A DNA stretch of 64,000 bases from positions 1,550,001-1,614,000 of the forward strand of contig NZ_FNVZ01000005.1 in NCBI RefSeq assembly GCF_900104625.1, read 5' to 3'. Positions 52,268 through 61,761 of the stretch are shown piece after piece; within the stretch, counting starts at the first letter, position 1; the number at the start of each line of letters is the position of its first letter. The translations under genes and the position numbers were made by a program. The notes under the pieces are model-generated. The model was given only the letters and a program-made list of their open reading frames with translations, made no database searches and was not told where the DNA came from. Origin of the DNA: Leptotrichia massiliensis (GTDB lineage Bacteria; Fusobacteriota; Fusobacteriia; Fusobacteriales; Leptotrichiaceae).

Positions 52268-54616
52268 CTAAAACTGTTTCTGATAAGAAGCACCACCGTA
52301 TCTTAATGTTGCAACATTTCTATCTCCATTTTTGCTCCAAGAAATTGGCACATCTATTGTTCCCTTGTTCACATTTACTCTTACTGACGAAGGTAAGTTG
52401 CCGCCATCTTCTGGAACATAAATATTTTTTGCGGCTCTAACAAGCATTTCGTGTGCTGATTCTGTCGGAACACTCACATTAAAAGTTCTTTGAGCTGTAT
52501 CTACACCAGCTTTAGCTATTGCAGTCAAAGTTACTCCTTTTGTTCCGCCACCATAAAATTGCTTGTTAATTCTTCCAGATACTGAAAACAGGCTTGAATT
52601 TGAAGAACGCCATTTTATTGTAACTGGAACTCCATTTGAGGCTGTCATTGATTTTGGCAAGTTAATTCCTCCTCTTGTACTAACCTCTCCTTCAGGAATT
52701 GACAATTTGCCTATTACTTCCTGAGTTGCCGCTGCATTTTTAGGATCTGACCGTCCTTGTTCCTCATTATTCTGAATTTCATATTGCATCTGAATATTTC
52801 CTTCGTTTTCAAGGATTCTCTTATCCATATCGTAAATTGCACTTTTAGATGAAATTTGTGTTTTCCCTTGATAAGTCACTACATTTCCATTTAATTTTAT
52901 TTTTTTATCTTTCAAATAAATTGTAGCTTTATCCGCACTTGTATTAATCGCTCTGAACTGCGGCAATGTACTTACAATTTTTACATTGTTTCTGGCATAC
53001 CCTTCCTGCTTATTCATATCCATATAAAGATAATTTGCTGTCATCTTTGTATTATTCTTAAAGTCAACCATAACCTTGTCCCTTGCAAGAATAAGGTTTC
53101 TTCCTGAATCCATCTCATTATACTGAGAATCAAGCGTAATATCCTTATAAGTCATATGCACATTTTCCTTAATTTCACTACGCGTAATACTCATATTACT
53201 TCCATTTTTATGTGAAACGAAATAAACTTTGGCAGTATTTCCTATGAAATTTACTGCTTCTGATTCTACAAGTGGTGTTGGATCATTTACAAGATCTTTT
53301 ATATTTCCACGAATTTTACCTTTAACATGTCCATCAAACCTAAATTCCTTTTTCTCAAAACTTCCACGTCCTGTGTCAGATGTAATTCTATCTCCTTGAA
53401 CACTTGTCATTTCCATTTTATTGGCAAAAATATCTTTTGAAATTGTGTTCATTGTCCCATTTGCACCATGTACATTAAAGTTCTGCTTTTTAACGTTAAA
53501 TGATCCGTTCATTGTGGCATCTCCAGTTGGGAAAACATATATAAGTCCTGTTCCATCCATTTTATAGTCATCGTAATTTGCAGTATAGTAATCATTTGTT
53601 GTAAGTGTTTCTGTTTTTAAATCATAAACTCCACTTCTGTATGTTCCTGTTGTTTTTCTTGGTAAATAATTGTATGTACCATTTCCATCACCATTCAATA
53701 TTCTAGCAATTTCATCATAGAATACATGATCTCCTGTTACTATTAAAGTTGGACTTGTATATTTTACATGTCCTCTTCCATCAACCTGTTTTTTCTTTAC
53801 AAAGTATGAAGCTGTGTCTGCCGAAATCACACTATTTTTACCAGTATAGACAATATTTCCCTGCCCATCTATACGCTCATCCTTCATATAATAGTCAACT
53901 TTATTTCCTGTTAATTTATTTTCAGGATCTGTATAAATCACATTTCCTTCTGCATTTCCAATTTTATTTATATCATCATAACGCATTTTGTTAGCACGCA
54001 GTTCTCTTTTTGTCTGTTCTTCTTTGTAAATTACATGACCTTCTGCATCTGACACTTTTGTTGGATCATGATATGTAATTTTGTCTGCTGTCAAAGTCTT
54101 TTTATCTTTCTTGTTATTATAACTTGCATTTCCGATTGCTACGATTGTTTCAAATTTCGTTGTTGTTTCAACTCTATCTGCTTCAGAAACTGTATCATCA
54201 ACAGTATTTATAAGTTTTGTCCTTACTGGTGAAATTAATAAATCGCCTTGTTTCTTGTATTCTACACGTTCTGTATAAATTTCCCATTTTTTGTCCTTAG
54301 TTGTTCCAACGACTTTTTTCATTAATGTAACATCAGATGTTTTAGTATTGACTTCGCCTTCTTTTCCAGAAATTATCATCTGTTTCTTTACCAAATCTAC
54401 TATTACATTTTTGAATTTGATTACTTCATCTCCTTCAGATCCAATCTGTTCATCCGCATAAATGATAGCATCATCTTTTAATCTATACACAACTTTTTTT
54501 GCTTTCATATCCTTTTGCATCTGTTCAAGCGGTGTCGGAATTTTTTTAAAGAATACCGCATATATAAAATATATCAGTATTAATACAAGTCCTCCATAAG
54601 CTATTTTTTTCCACAT
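52268..54616 (-). CDS. Large LptC/LptA (OstA-like) periplasmic protein with C-terminal Ig-like domains
   Basis: 782 residues. An N-terminal membrane anchor (about 5-24) is followed by an LptC-like segment (about 40-130). A long array of LptA/OstA-type beta units of about 32-36 residues follows, with recurring phrases such as GNAEGNVIYTD, DGQGNIVYTG and DGRGHVKYTS up to about residue 600. Residues about 630-718 look like an atrophied bacterial Ig domain (LSIPEGEV, IKWRSSNSSLFSVSGRINKQ, RTFNVSVP), and a shorter second one ends the protein. LptC (about 190) and LptA (about 180) are normally separate. It may serve as the LPS bridge. It lies 24 nt after mutS. Confidence 0.8.
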   Translation of the reverse strand: MWKKIAYGGLVLILIYFIYAVFFKKIPTPLEQMQKDMKAKKVVYRLKDDAIIYADEQIGSEGDEVIKFKNVIVDLVKKQMIISGKEGEVNTKTSDVTLMKKVVGTTKDKKWEIYTERVEYKKQGDLLISPVRTKLINTVDDTVSEADRVETTTKFETIVAIGNASYNNKKDKKTLTADKITYHDPTKVSDAEGHVIYKEEQTKRELRANKMRYDDINKIGNAEGNVIYTDPENKLTGNKVDYYMKDERIDGQGNIVYTGKNSVISADTASYFVKKKQVDGRGHVKYTSPTLIVTGDHVFYDEIARILNGDGNGTYNYLPRKTTGTYRSGVYDLKTETLTTNDYYTANYDDYKMDGTGLIYVFPTGDATMNGSFNVKKQNFNVHGANGTMNTISKDIFANKMEMTSVQGDRITSDTGRGSFEKKEFRFDGHVKGKIRGNIKDLVNDPTPLVESEAVNFIGNTAKVYFVSHKNGSNMSITRSEIKENVHMTYKDITLDSQYNEMDSGRNLILARDKVMVDFKNNTKMTANYLYMDMNKQEGYARNNVKIVSTLPQFRAINTSADKATIYLKDKKIKLNGNVVTYQGKTQISSKSAIYDMDKRILENEGNIQMQYEIQNNEEQGRSDPKNAAATQEVIGKLSIPEGEVSTRGGINLPKSMTASNGVPVTIKWRSSNSSLFSVSGRINKQFYGGGTKGVTLTAIAKAGVDTAQRTFNVSVPTESAHEMLVRAAKNIYVPEDGGNLPSSVRVNVNKGTIDVPISWSKNGDRNVATLRYGGASYQKQF

Positions 54617-54640
54617 TATTTTTCTCCTATTTTACCAATT

Positions 54641-57325
54641 TTAATTATCTTTTTTGATTTCTTGCTTTAATTCAAACAAAAATTTTATAGCATCCATCGG
54701 TGTAACATTATTCACATCATAATTTTCTATTTTATTCACAATTTCTAACAAACTTTCCTTTTCTTCTTCAACCTGTACTAATTTTTCCGTATAAAATTGA
54801 TTACTTTCAGTATTTTCAAAATCATTTGCACTTTCATTTTCAAATTCTTGAAAATCATTCTCTAACTCTGAATTTCCTCCAAAAAGTGAAAGCTGGTGAA
54901 CATCTACGGTTCTTTCAATCAATTCCTTTTTTTGCTCCAGCCGTTTCAATATTTTCTTGCTTTCAATCAATATTTCCTTTGGAAGCCCAGCCAATTTCGC
55001 CACTTCAATACCATAGGACTTGTCTGCTCCGCCTTTTACAATATTTCGCAAAAACATTACTTTTCCCTGCTTTTCATCCACTTCTATCCGATAATTTACA
55101 ATGTGTGCAAATTTATTTTCCAGATCAGTTAGTTCGTGATAATGGGTTGCAAAAACTGTCTTAGCACCAATTTTATCGTGAATATACATTGAAATGGCAG
55201 TCGCAATGGAAACACCATCAGTTGTCGAAGTTCCACGTCCAACTTCATCCAGTATTATCAAACTTTTTTCAGTCGCATTGTTCAGAATGTTGGAAACCTC
55301 ACTCATTTCCACCATAAATGTACTTTGCCCAGTCAAAATATCATCAGAAGCTCCAATCCGTGTCAAATATTTGTCTATAACTGATAAATTTGCTTTTTTA
55401 GCAGGGACAAAAGAGCCAATCTGAGCCATTATGGAAATTAATGCGATTTGTTTCATATACGTTGATTTTCCCGACATATTAGGCCCTGTCAATACGACAA
55501 AACTTTCCTTTTCAGTAAAGACTGTATCATTTGAAACATAATCCGTCCTTCCAATCAGTTTTTCCACAACTGGATGCCTTCCGCCCTCAATTTCAAAGGA
55601 ATATTCCTCATTCATTTCAGGTTTTGCGTAATCATTTTCAATGGCACTTACAGCAAAAGATACCATTACATCAATGTATGCCAGCCTTTCTGCAAGTTCT
55701 GACAAAATTTTCCGATGTTCCTTGAGTTTTCCGCTAATTTCCTTGAACAAATGATATTCTAAATCTTCGATTTTTGCTTTGGAATTTATTATTGTGTCCT
55801 CATATTTTTTCAGTTCAGGCGTAATGTATCTCTCTGAATTTGAAAGAGTCTGTTTTCTTATGTAATGTTCTGGCACCATATCCAGATTTGCTTTTGTAAT
55901 TTCGATGAAGTAACCAAAAACCTTGTTAAACTTTATTTTTATATTTCTAATTCCAGTTGCTTCCCTTTCCCGCTGTTCAATATCCAGCAAAAAGTCCTTC
56001 CCAGAATTCATAATATTTCTAATTTGATCCAGTTCCGCATTGTATCCAGATTTTATAATTCCGCCTTCACGTACCGAAAATGGCGCATCTTCTTTTATAC
56101 TGTCATCAATTATTTTATAACACTCAAACAAAATATTTGCATCAATATTCCTAAAAAAATCAGTATTTCCCAAAATTTTCATTATTTCAACAGCCGATTT
56201 TATCGTTTTTTTCAATGCCGTCAAATCTTTTCCATTTTCACTTCCAAAGATTATTTTCCCCAAAAGCCGCTCTAAATCGTAAATATCATCAAGTTTTTCT
56301 CTCAAATCTTCACGAATCAAGATATTATCAATAAAATACTGTACATCTTCCTGTCTTTTTCTTATTTTATGAACATTTAAAAGCGGATTATTTATAAATC
56401 TTTTTAAAAGCCGTGTTCCCATCGAAGTTTTACACTCGTCCAGCACCCACAAAAGCGAACCATAGACAGTTTTTTCCCTCTGATTTTTCAAAAGTTCCAG
56501 ATTTCTGCTTGTAATCGCATTTATTTCAGCATAATTGGAAATATTCACAAACTCAATTTTTTCCACAGTCAGCTCATGCTCAACCTGCATAGCAGCTGAA
56601 TAATCAAGTGCCATGGCTGCAGCTCCAATTATCGCTTTTTTATCCTTAATCCCATAACTTTCCAGCGACACAATCTCAAAATAATCCATAAGATACTTTG
56701 CACTGTCCCGAACCTTATTCACAAAAGTTACAACTGAATCATTCTTTTGTAAAAAATCATCTAACTTTTCCTTTATTTCTCCATAAAAATCCTCTGTAAC
56801 AAGCACTTCCTTAGGCTCAATCTTATTAATCTCATTAAATAATTTTACAAAATCATCATCCTTTTCAACTTCCGTTACCTTAAATTCTCCAGTCGTTATA
56901 TCAATATACGCAATTCCAAATTTATTCTCAATTTTCAAAATACTCATCAAGTAATTATTGCTCTTGGCATCAAGTGCCTCCACATCCACAACTGTCCCTG
57001 GCGTTATAATCTTCACAACTTCCCGTTTTACAATTCCTTTTGCCATCTTTGGATCTTCTGTCTGCTCACAAATCGCAACTTTATAACCTTTTGAAACAAG
57101 TTTTGTTATATATGAATCTGCCGAATGAAATGGAACTCCCGCAAGCGGTATATCCACATTCTTTTCTTTATTTCTCGAAGTAAGCGTAAGTCCCAGCTCT
57201 CGTGACGCTTTCACCGCATCCTCAAAAAACATCTCATAAAAATCACCCAATCTAAAAAACAATATAGAGTCCTCAAAATTTGATTTTATCTCCTTATATT
57301 GCTTCATAAGCGGTGTATCTGCCAT
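54641..57325 (-). CDS. mutS: DNA mismatch repair protein MutS
   Basis: Recognises mismatches and starts repair. 894 residues. The mismatch-binding F-x-E motif is in LFFRLGDFYEMFFEDA near the N-terminus. Connector, lever and clamp domains follow. The ATPase has Walker A LTGPNMSGKSTYMKQ, Walker B SLIILDEVGRGTSTTDGVSIA and ATHYHELTDLE. The C-terminal tail after residue 810 is acidic and helical, ending in a short MutS dimer-type helix region. AGAGGT precedes the ATG, and a good promoter lies just upstream. No mutL is in the window. Confidence 0.97.
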   Translation of the reverse strand: MADTPLMKQYKEIKSNFEDSILFFRLGDFYEMFFEDAVKASRELGLTLTSRNKEKNVDIPLAGVPFHSADSYITKLVSKGYKVAICEQTEDPKMAKGIVKREVVKIITPGTVVDVEALDAKSNNYLMSILKIENKFGIAYIDITTGEFKVTEVEKDDDFVKLFNEINKIEPKEVLVTEDFYGEIKEKLDDFLQKNDSVVTFVNKVRDSAKYLMDYFEIVSLESYGIKDKKAIIGAAAMALDYSAAMQVEHELTVEKIEFVNISNYAEINAITSRNLELLKNQREKTVYGSLLWVLDECKTSMGTRLLKRFINNPLLNVHKIRKRQEDVQYFIDNILIREDLREKLDDIYDLERLLGKIIFGSENGKDLTALKKTIKSAVEIMKILGNTDFFRNIDANILFECYKIIDDSIKEDAPFSVREGGIIKSGYNAELDQIRNIMNSGKDFLLDIEQREREATGIRNIKIKFNKVFGYFIEITKANLDMVPEHYIRKQTLSNSERYITPELKKYEDTIINSKAKIEDLEYHLFKEISGKLKEHRKILSELAERLAYIDVMVSFAVSAIENDYAKPEMNEEYSFEIEGGRHPVVEKLIGRTDYVSNDTVFTEKESFVVLTGPNMSGKSTYMKQIALISIMAQIGSFVPAKKANLSVIDKYLTRIGASDDILTGQSTFMVEMSEVSNILNNATEKSLIILDEVGRGTSTTDGVSIATAISMYIHDKIGAKTVFATHYHELTDLENKFAHIVNYRIEVDEKQGKVMFLRNIVKGGADKSYGIEVAKLAGLPKEILIESKKILKRLEQKKELIERTVDVHQLSLFGGNSELENDFQEFENESANDFENTESNQFYTEKLVQVEEEKESLLEIVNKIENYDVNNVTPMDAIKFLFELKQEIKKDN

Positions 57326-57365
57326 CGTTATTTTACCTCTGTTCTCTTTATTTTTTTATCTTTAA

Positions 57366-57394
57366 ATTTTATCATAGTTTATTTTCTTTTTCAA
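57366..57394 (-). promoter_or_regulatory. Promoter of mutS and the LptC/LptA-like gene
   Basis: Minus-strand TTGAAA (57389-57394), a 17-bp spacer and TAAAAT (57366-57371) with a TG one base before it (extended -10). The leader to the ATG is about 35 nt. Confidence 0.65.
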
Positions 57395-57555
57395 TTTTTT
57401 AAAAAATTAATAAAAATTTTTTCTTTTCCATTTTTATATCAATTTTTTTATTTAATAATTATTGTTATTTACACACTTTATAATCTTTTTTTAACAAAAT
57501 AAATTTTTGTTAATAAATACTTTTTCTATATTTTATATTTTTTCTTTTTCTATAC

Positions 57556-57900
57556 GTAAAGGGGATCAATCGCCATCCCCTTTACAAACCCCGCTCGTCT
57601 AAGCATTTTTTGAAAATAAAATCGAAACTCGCTACGTAAAACTTAGCTCAAACAATCGATTTAATTTCCAAAAAATCACGACAATTTTAATTTAGTTATA
57701 ACAACTATTCTAATTAAAAGATTTTCGAGCAAAATTTCGTTAGAAGAAAAATAGCTGTTTGAGCTTTTGAAATATTTTTTAATTATACATATTTATTTAG
57801 ATATAAAATAATTTTTATTCAAAAGCGAGTTCTATTTTTCTTTTATAAGAAAGTTTTGCGGTAAGCGGGGTTGTAAGGGCATGGCGTCTGATGCCCTTAC
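57556..57900. repeat. Hairpin-bounded inverted element B (345 bp) in gap 57326-57976
   Basis: The left end is a perfect 11-bp hairpin (GTAAAGGGGAT 57556-57566, loop CAATCGCC, ATCCCCTTTAC 57575-57585). The right end is a perfect 10-bp hairpin in inverse orientation (57873-57882 and 57891-57900; minus-strand loop CAGACGCC). Just inside each hairpin, reading inward, both ends go on AA-CCCCGCT. The right half matches element A; the left half shares 25 of 27 positions with element C. It is a non-coding unit without its own ORF, consistent with a REP/BIME- or MITE-like sequence. The rest of the gap holds the mutS promoter and AT-rich DNA. Confidence 0.75.
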
Positions 57901-57976
57901 GTTAGAAAAGATGAAAATTATAAAAGAAAAAACTATTGTTAATAAAAATAATCTAAAATAGATATCAAAAATATAA

Positions 57977-59170
57977 TCAGTTTATTCTTTTTAAAATTTC
58001 ATCGTAAACTCTCTCACAATTTCCCTTATCCACATACTTCAAAAACTTTTCTCTCAACTTATCAGACTTTTGCTTCATTTCTTTATCATAATGAAAATTA
58101 TTTTCCGAGATTTCAATGATTTCTTCAACGCATTTTTCTACAGTTTTGGCTTGTTTTCCAAATAAATCTTTATCTAAGTCTATGTAAGAGCCAACTTTTT
58201 CTTCATATTCACGTTTATCAAACTGGAAGAAGATGATTGGTTTATTTAGATAATAGAAGTCGTAGGCTACGCTTGAATAGTCTGTTATTAATAATTTTGA
58301 TTTTTGCAGTTCTTCAGTTATGTTTACTTCTTTTGGAAGTATTTTTATATTTTTTCCAAGTTTTATATTTCCAAAGTTTTTTAGATAATCCTGCATTAAC
58401 TGATGAATGTAGACATTTAATTTTATATTGTTTTTTTCCAGATAATCATTTAATTTTTTGTCTGTAACTAAATTTGCAATATTTTGGAAATATTTTGTAT
58501 CTTCAAATTTTTGGTTTTCTGAGTTTTCTGATTTTAGCCAGCTTCTCCATGTTGGCATGAAAAATATTTGTTTTTCAATAACTTGAAGGTTGTATAATTT
58601 ATCATATCTTGGGTAGCCTGTTATAACTGCTGTTTCTTTTGGAACTTCCCACCATATTTCTGTTTTCACTTTTCTTTCAAATTCTGAGTCACAGATGTTT
58701 AAATCATACGATTTTACAAGGGCTTCTGCTACTTTTCCTGTTTTTGGATTCATTGCCTGTCGAACTTTAAAGCCTACTGTTCCGTGATTCAGGAATACTT
58801 TGAATACTTTTTTATGAAATTTGTTTATTAATGGCACTACAAACAGGTATGGGACAATGTCCGCAGAAATTGAGTGGGAAAATAATGCAACTTTTGCATT
58901 CATAAAATACAGATAGCTTTTTACACTTCCTTTTATCAATTTTTCTCCTGGAATTTTTTTTGCAATCTTGGAATTTCTGTTTATTACCCAGTACACTTCT
59001 TCCTGCTGTCTTGACCGTAAATACTCATACATCGCACGTCCATTATCCACAAAAAGTTCTCCTGCGTTTCCACCCACAAGCCAAATATTTCTATTTTTAA
59101 ATTTCCCTTTGTTAAATGGATAAATTAGATAAGCTATTATCATATTTATCAAGCATTTTATCTTATCCAT
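57977..59170 (-). CDS. CDP-glycerol glycerophosphotransferase family protein (TagB/TagF-like)
   Basis: A 397-residue membrane-associated transferase that adds glycerol- or ribitol-phosphate from a CDP-polyol. Family phrases are an early YWVINRNSKIAKKI, the acceptor-site histidines LFSHSIS and FLNHGTVGFKVRQ, CDSEFERK, TGYPRYDKL, MPTWRSWL and the donor-binding KLLITDYSSVAYDFYYLNKPIIFFQFD. It lies in a polysaccharide cluster of a diderm, so it probably decorates an O-antigen or capsule with polyol phosphate and not a wall teichoic acid. It is last in the cluster and ends before repeat element B. Confidence 0.9.
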   Translation of the reverse strand: MDKIKCLINMIIAYLIYPFNKGKFKNRNIWLVGGNAGELFVDNGRAMYEYLRSRQQEEVYWVINRNSKIAKKIPGEKLIKGSVKSYLYFMNAKVALFSHSISADIVPYLFVVPLINKFHKKVFKVFLNHGTVGFKVRQAMNPKTGKVAEALVKSYDLNICDSEFERKVKTEIWWEVPKETAVITGYPRYDKLYNLQVIEKQIFFMPTWRSWLKSENSENQKFEDTKYFQNIANLVTDKKLNDYLEKNNIKLNVYIHQLMQDYLKNFGNIKLGKNIKILPKEVNITEELQKSKLLITDYSSVAYDFYYLNKPIIFFQFDKREYEEKVGSYIDLDKDLFGKQAKTVEKCVEEIIEISENNFHYDKEMKQKSDKLREKFLKYVDKGNCERVYDEILKRIN

Positions 59171-59186
59171 ATTCTTCTCCTATTTT

Positions 59187-60020
59187 TTAAATTTTATATT
59201 TTGTATATCCTATTTTTCTCCCCTTCATCACAACCCTATGATACCTTCTATTTCTAGTAACAATCATTCCAAAAAAACTTCTAAACTGCCGTTTCCAGTA
59301 TTTCAGAATGTAAAATCTGTTTTTTCTGCCCTTTACTTCCTTTTTTACCAATGCTCCAAAACCTAGAGCATATTTATAGGCACGTTCCAAATCATTATAA
59401 TTTCCCTTTTTAGCTGGATGGTAAATTATATCGTTTGCAAAATATCTTCCCTTATAGCCTTTGTGAAGCAATGTCAGCACATAGTCTGTTTCCTCCCCGC
59501 TTCCAAAAGTTGCACCAACTCCTAAATTTTCGTCAAATAAAATAATATCATCCTTGCCATAATTTACAAAAAAAGTTATAGATTTCACAGTTGTATCGAC
59601 ACTATCCTTCGTTATTTCGGTATCTTTTTTCTCCATAACACCTGTTCCATAGTCTTTTCCACGTTCAAGCGTACGGCACGAGTAAATTCGATAATTCTTT
59701 TTTCTTTCAAAAAATTCTACAACTTTTTCAAGTGTGTTGGGACTATATTCACAATCATCGTCAGGAAATCCCACAATTTCGCCTTTCATCAAGATAAGTC
59801 CTCTATTTCTATTTAGGCTTAACCCTTTTTCATCACTTTTTACATATTTTATTTTAAAGTCCTCTTCGTAGTCTTTCACAATTTCAAAAACTTCATTTCC
59901 TTCATTCTGATCCACTACAATTAGCTCAAAATCTTTATAAGTCTGTGCCTTCAGGCTTTTTAGAAACAAATCCAGTTCTGTTGTAACATTTATTGTTGGC
60001 ATTATAAGGGAAACCTTCAT
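59187..60020 (-). CDS. Family 2 glycosyltransferase
   Basis: 277 residues, GT-A fold. The start VSLIMPTINVTTELDLFLKSLKAQTYKDFELIVVDQ is a typical GT2 opening. The metal-binding DXD is in IVGFPDDDCEYSPNTL, and RNRGLILMKG is the nucleotide-sugar region. The acceptor side contains GSGEETDYVLTLLHKG. Sugar and linkage cannot be read. It lies 16 nt upstream of the glycerophosphotransferase gene, so the two probably act on the same surface polymer. Confidence 0.9.
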   Translation of the reverse strand: MKVSLIMPTINVTTELDLFLKSLKAQTYKDFELIVVDQNEGNEVFEIVKDYEEDFKIKYVKSDEKGLSLNRNRGLILMKGEIVGFPDDDCEYSPNTLEKVVEFFERKKNYRIYSCRTLERGKDYGTGVMEKKDTEITKDSVDTTVKSITFFVNYGKDDIILFDENLGVGATFGSGEETDYVLTLLHKGYKGRYFANDIIYHPAKKGNYNDLERAYKYALGFGALVKKEVKGRKNRFYILKYWKRQFRSFFGMIVTRNRRYHRVVMKGRKIGYTKYKI

Positions 60021-60042
60021 ATTTTTAAATCTCCTTCTTTTT

Positions 60043-60816
60043 TTATTTTATATCCAAAACCGTTATATATGGAAGATGATCCGATAGTTTTGTCCAGTCC
60101 TGCGTTGCATCATTAATAAAATAGCTTGATTTTACCTTCCATTTTTTCGACTGGCTACCAAAAATATAGTCAATACGTGGATCTGAAAGTGTTCTTACAC
60201 CACTAGCATTGGATTCCATATAAGTATCTCTCCAGTCTTTTGTAATTTCTCCGTAATATTTTGTCGTTGGTAAAAAATTAAAATCTCCACTCAAAAACTT
60301 TATATCATCCTTGTCAAAAAATTTTGTAAGCAAGTCCAGCGATTCCATTTCCTCAGGCTTCATATGCTGTTTAAAGTCCAAATGTGTATTCATAACCAAC
60401 ACTTTTTTCCCAAAAGTCTTTTTAGACAGTTCTGCAACTACAAGCTGTCTTTTCTCAACCCCTTCCGACGGTAACTCATAAGTATATATCTTCTCAAGCG
60501 GATATTTTGAAATAAATGAAATTCCGTATTCTCCACCATCATAATCTCTTGATTTCTTAAAGAAATAATAATCATATCCAAGAACTTTCGCAATATCAGA
60601 AGTTATATCACGAAAATTACTTCTTTTCGTAAATTTGTCAACTTCCTGAAGCGACACAAAATCAGGCCCGTACGGCTTAATGCTTTCACCTAACTTCTGT
60701 CCATCGGTAAGCCTTCCTCCATAAATATTATATGTCATTATCTTAAATTCTTTCGCCCAGCTAACAGTTGCCCCACAAATCATAAGTGACAACAATATTT
60801 TTTTTAAATTACTCAT
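60043..60816 (-). CDS. Exported endonuclease/exonuclease/phosphatase (EEP) family hydrolase
   Basis: About 257 residues with a signal peptide (MSNLKKILLSLMICGATVSWA, then KEFKIM). The EEP active-site residues are visible: MTYNIYGG (Asn), LQEVDKF (metal Glu), NTHLDFK (His), SGDFNFLP (Asp, Asn), DPRIDYIFGS and the C-terminal SDHLPYI (Asp-His). Members include nucleases, sphingomyelinases and phosphoinositide phosphatases; the substrate is unknown. I start at the ATG at 60816 because the upstream in-frame extension to 60909 is highly basic and hides the signal peptide. It lies within polysaccharide genes, which is unusual. Confidence 0.85.
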   Translation of the reverse strand: MSNLKKILLSLMICGATVSWAKEFKIMTYNIYGGRLTDGQKLGESIKPYGPDFVSLQEVDKFTKRSNFRDITSDIAKVLGYDYYFFKKSRDYDGGEYGISFISKYPLEKIYTYELPSEGVEKRQLVVAELSKKTFGKKVLVMNTHLDFKQHMKPEEMESLDLLTKFFDKDDIKFLSGDFNFLPTTKYYGEITKDWRDTYMESNASGVRTLSDPRIDYIFGSQSKKWKVKSSYFINDATQDWTKLSDHLPYITVLDIK

Positions 60817-60984
60817 TTTTCTATTGTTTCTCCTAACCCTTCTTTTTTTTATCAAAATAACAGCTTCTCTCCTACAAATTTTATCTGTTATTTCAAATTT
60901 TTCATTCAATTATATCACTTTTTTCAGTATCTACCAAACCTTTTTATTTTTACTTTTTTATTTCTATCTAAATACTCCTTATTT

Positions 60985-61752
60985 TTATCTCTTTTCCTTC
61001 AAATAAAACCTCGCAATTATCCTCATCTTTTTAACCAGTTTTTTTATCCCGCTCAAATGCTTCGTTTCCAAAAACAATCTAGCCTTCAAACTGCTCCAGC
61101 TATCATTCCACCAATGAATTCCGTATGTTTCAGGTTTTATGCAATCTTCAGAATAAATTTCCTTAAATCCATAAGGATAAAAATATTCTTTTGGAAAAAC
61201 AACTATTTCTCCATTTTTCAAAACATTTTCCCTTTTCTCGCTCAAATTATATTTTTTCTCAAAAGTATAGGTAAAAATTTTAGGAATTGTCCAAATCGGT
61301 TGTTTCCAAATGTCATTCTCGTAAAAATCTTTAATGTCCCTTAACACTTCATTATGCTTCGTTGTCCCAAAAATCCCAACACTTATGTGTTTTTCATCTT
61401 CATAGCCAATAAAAAAATTCATCTTCCCATTTTTAGAAAATTCATCTTTTCCTTCCAAAATTGGTTTCAAATCCTTAATTATTTCCATGTCTGTATCAAC
61501 ATAAATTCCAGAATTTTCATACATAAAATGCACTCTCATATAATCTGAAACATACGCCCAAAGCCTTCTTTCGTAACATTCACGAAAAAATCTATTTTTC
61601 GCAAGGTGTTTTTCCATATCAAAATTTTTCTCATTTATCTCTATTATTTCAAAATCAGGCAGATTTTTCTTCCACGATTCCAGACATTTATAAAAAATAT
61701 CTGGCTTTTTAGCATTTCCAATCCAGACATAATATATTTTTTTTTCTATCAT
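60985..61752 (-). CDS. Glycosyltransferase with sugar-binding DXD region (GT32/OCH1-like)
   Basis: 255 residues. The opening KKIYYVWIGNAKKPDIFYKCLESWKKNLPDFEI and the segment RLWAYVSDYMRVHFMYENSGIYVDTDMEIIKDL are the hallmarks of the Gly_transf_sug/capsular polysaccharide synthesis group. The DXD is in YVDTDMEI. TYGIHWWNDSW near the C-terminus is also typical. The sugar is unknown. It lies just after the GNAT gene and before a 168-nt gap that precedes the EEP gene. Confidence 0.9.
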   Translation of the reverse strand: MIEKKIYYVWIGNAKKPDIFYKCLESWKKNLPDFEIIEINEKNFDMEKHLAKNRFFRECYERRLWAYVSDYMRVHFMYENSGIYVDTDMEIIKDLKPILEGKDEFSKNGKMNFFIGYEDEKHISVGIFGTTKHNEVLRDIKDFYENDIWKQPIWTIPKIFTYTFEKKYNLSEKRENVLKNGEIVVFPKEYFYPYGFKEIYSEDCIKPETYGIHWWNDSWSSLKARLFLETKHLSGIKKLVKKMRIIARFYLKEKR

Positions 61753-61761
61753 TATTTTCTC

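Noticed and set aside
55865-56275. 136-codon plus-strand ORF inside mutS
   Set aside because: Antisense shadow of the MutS lever/clamp region; composition rich in F, I, N, S from reversed coding.
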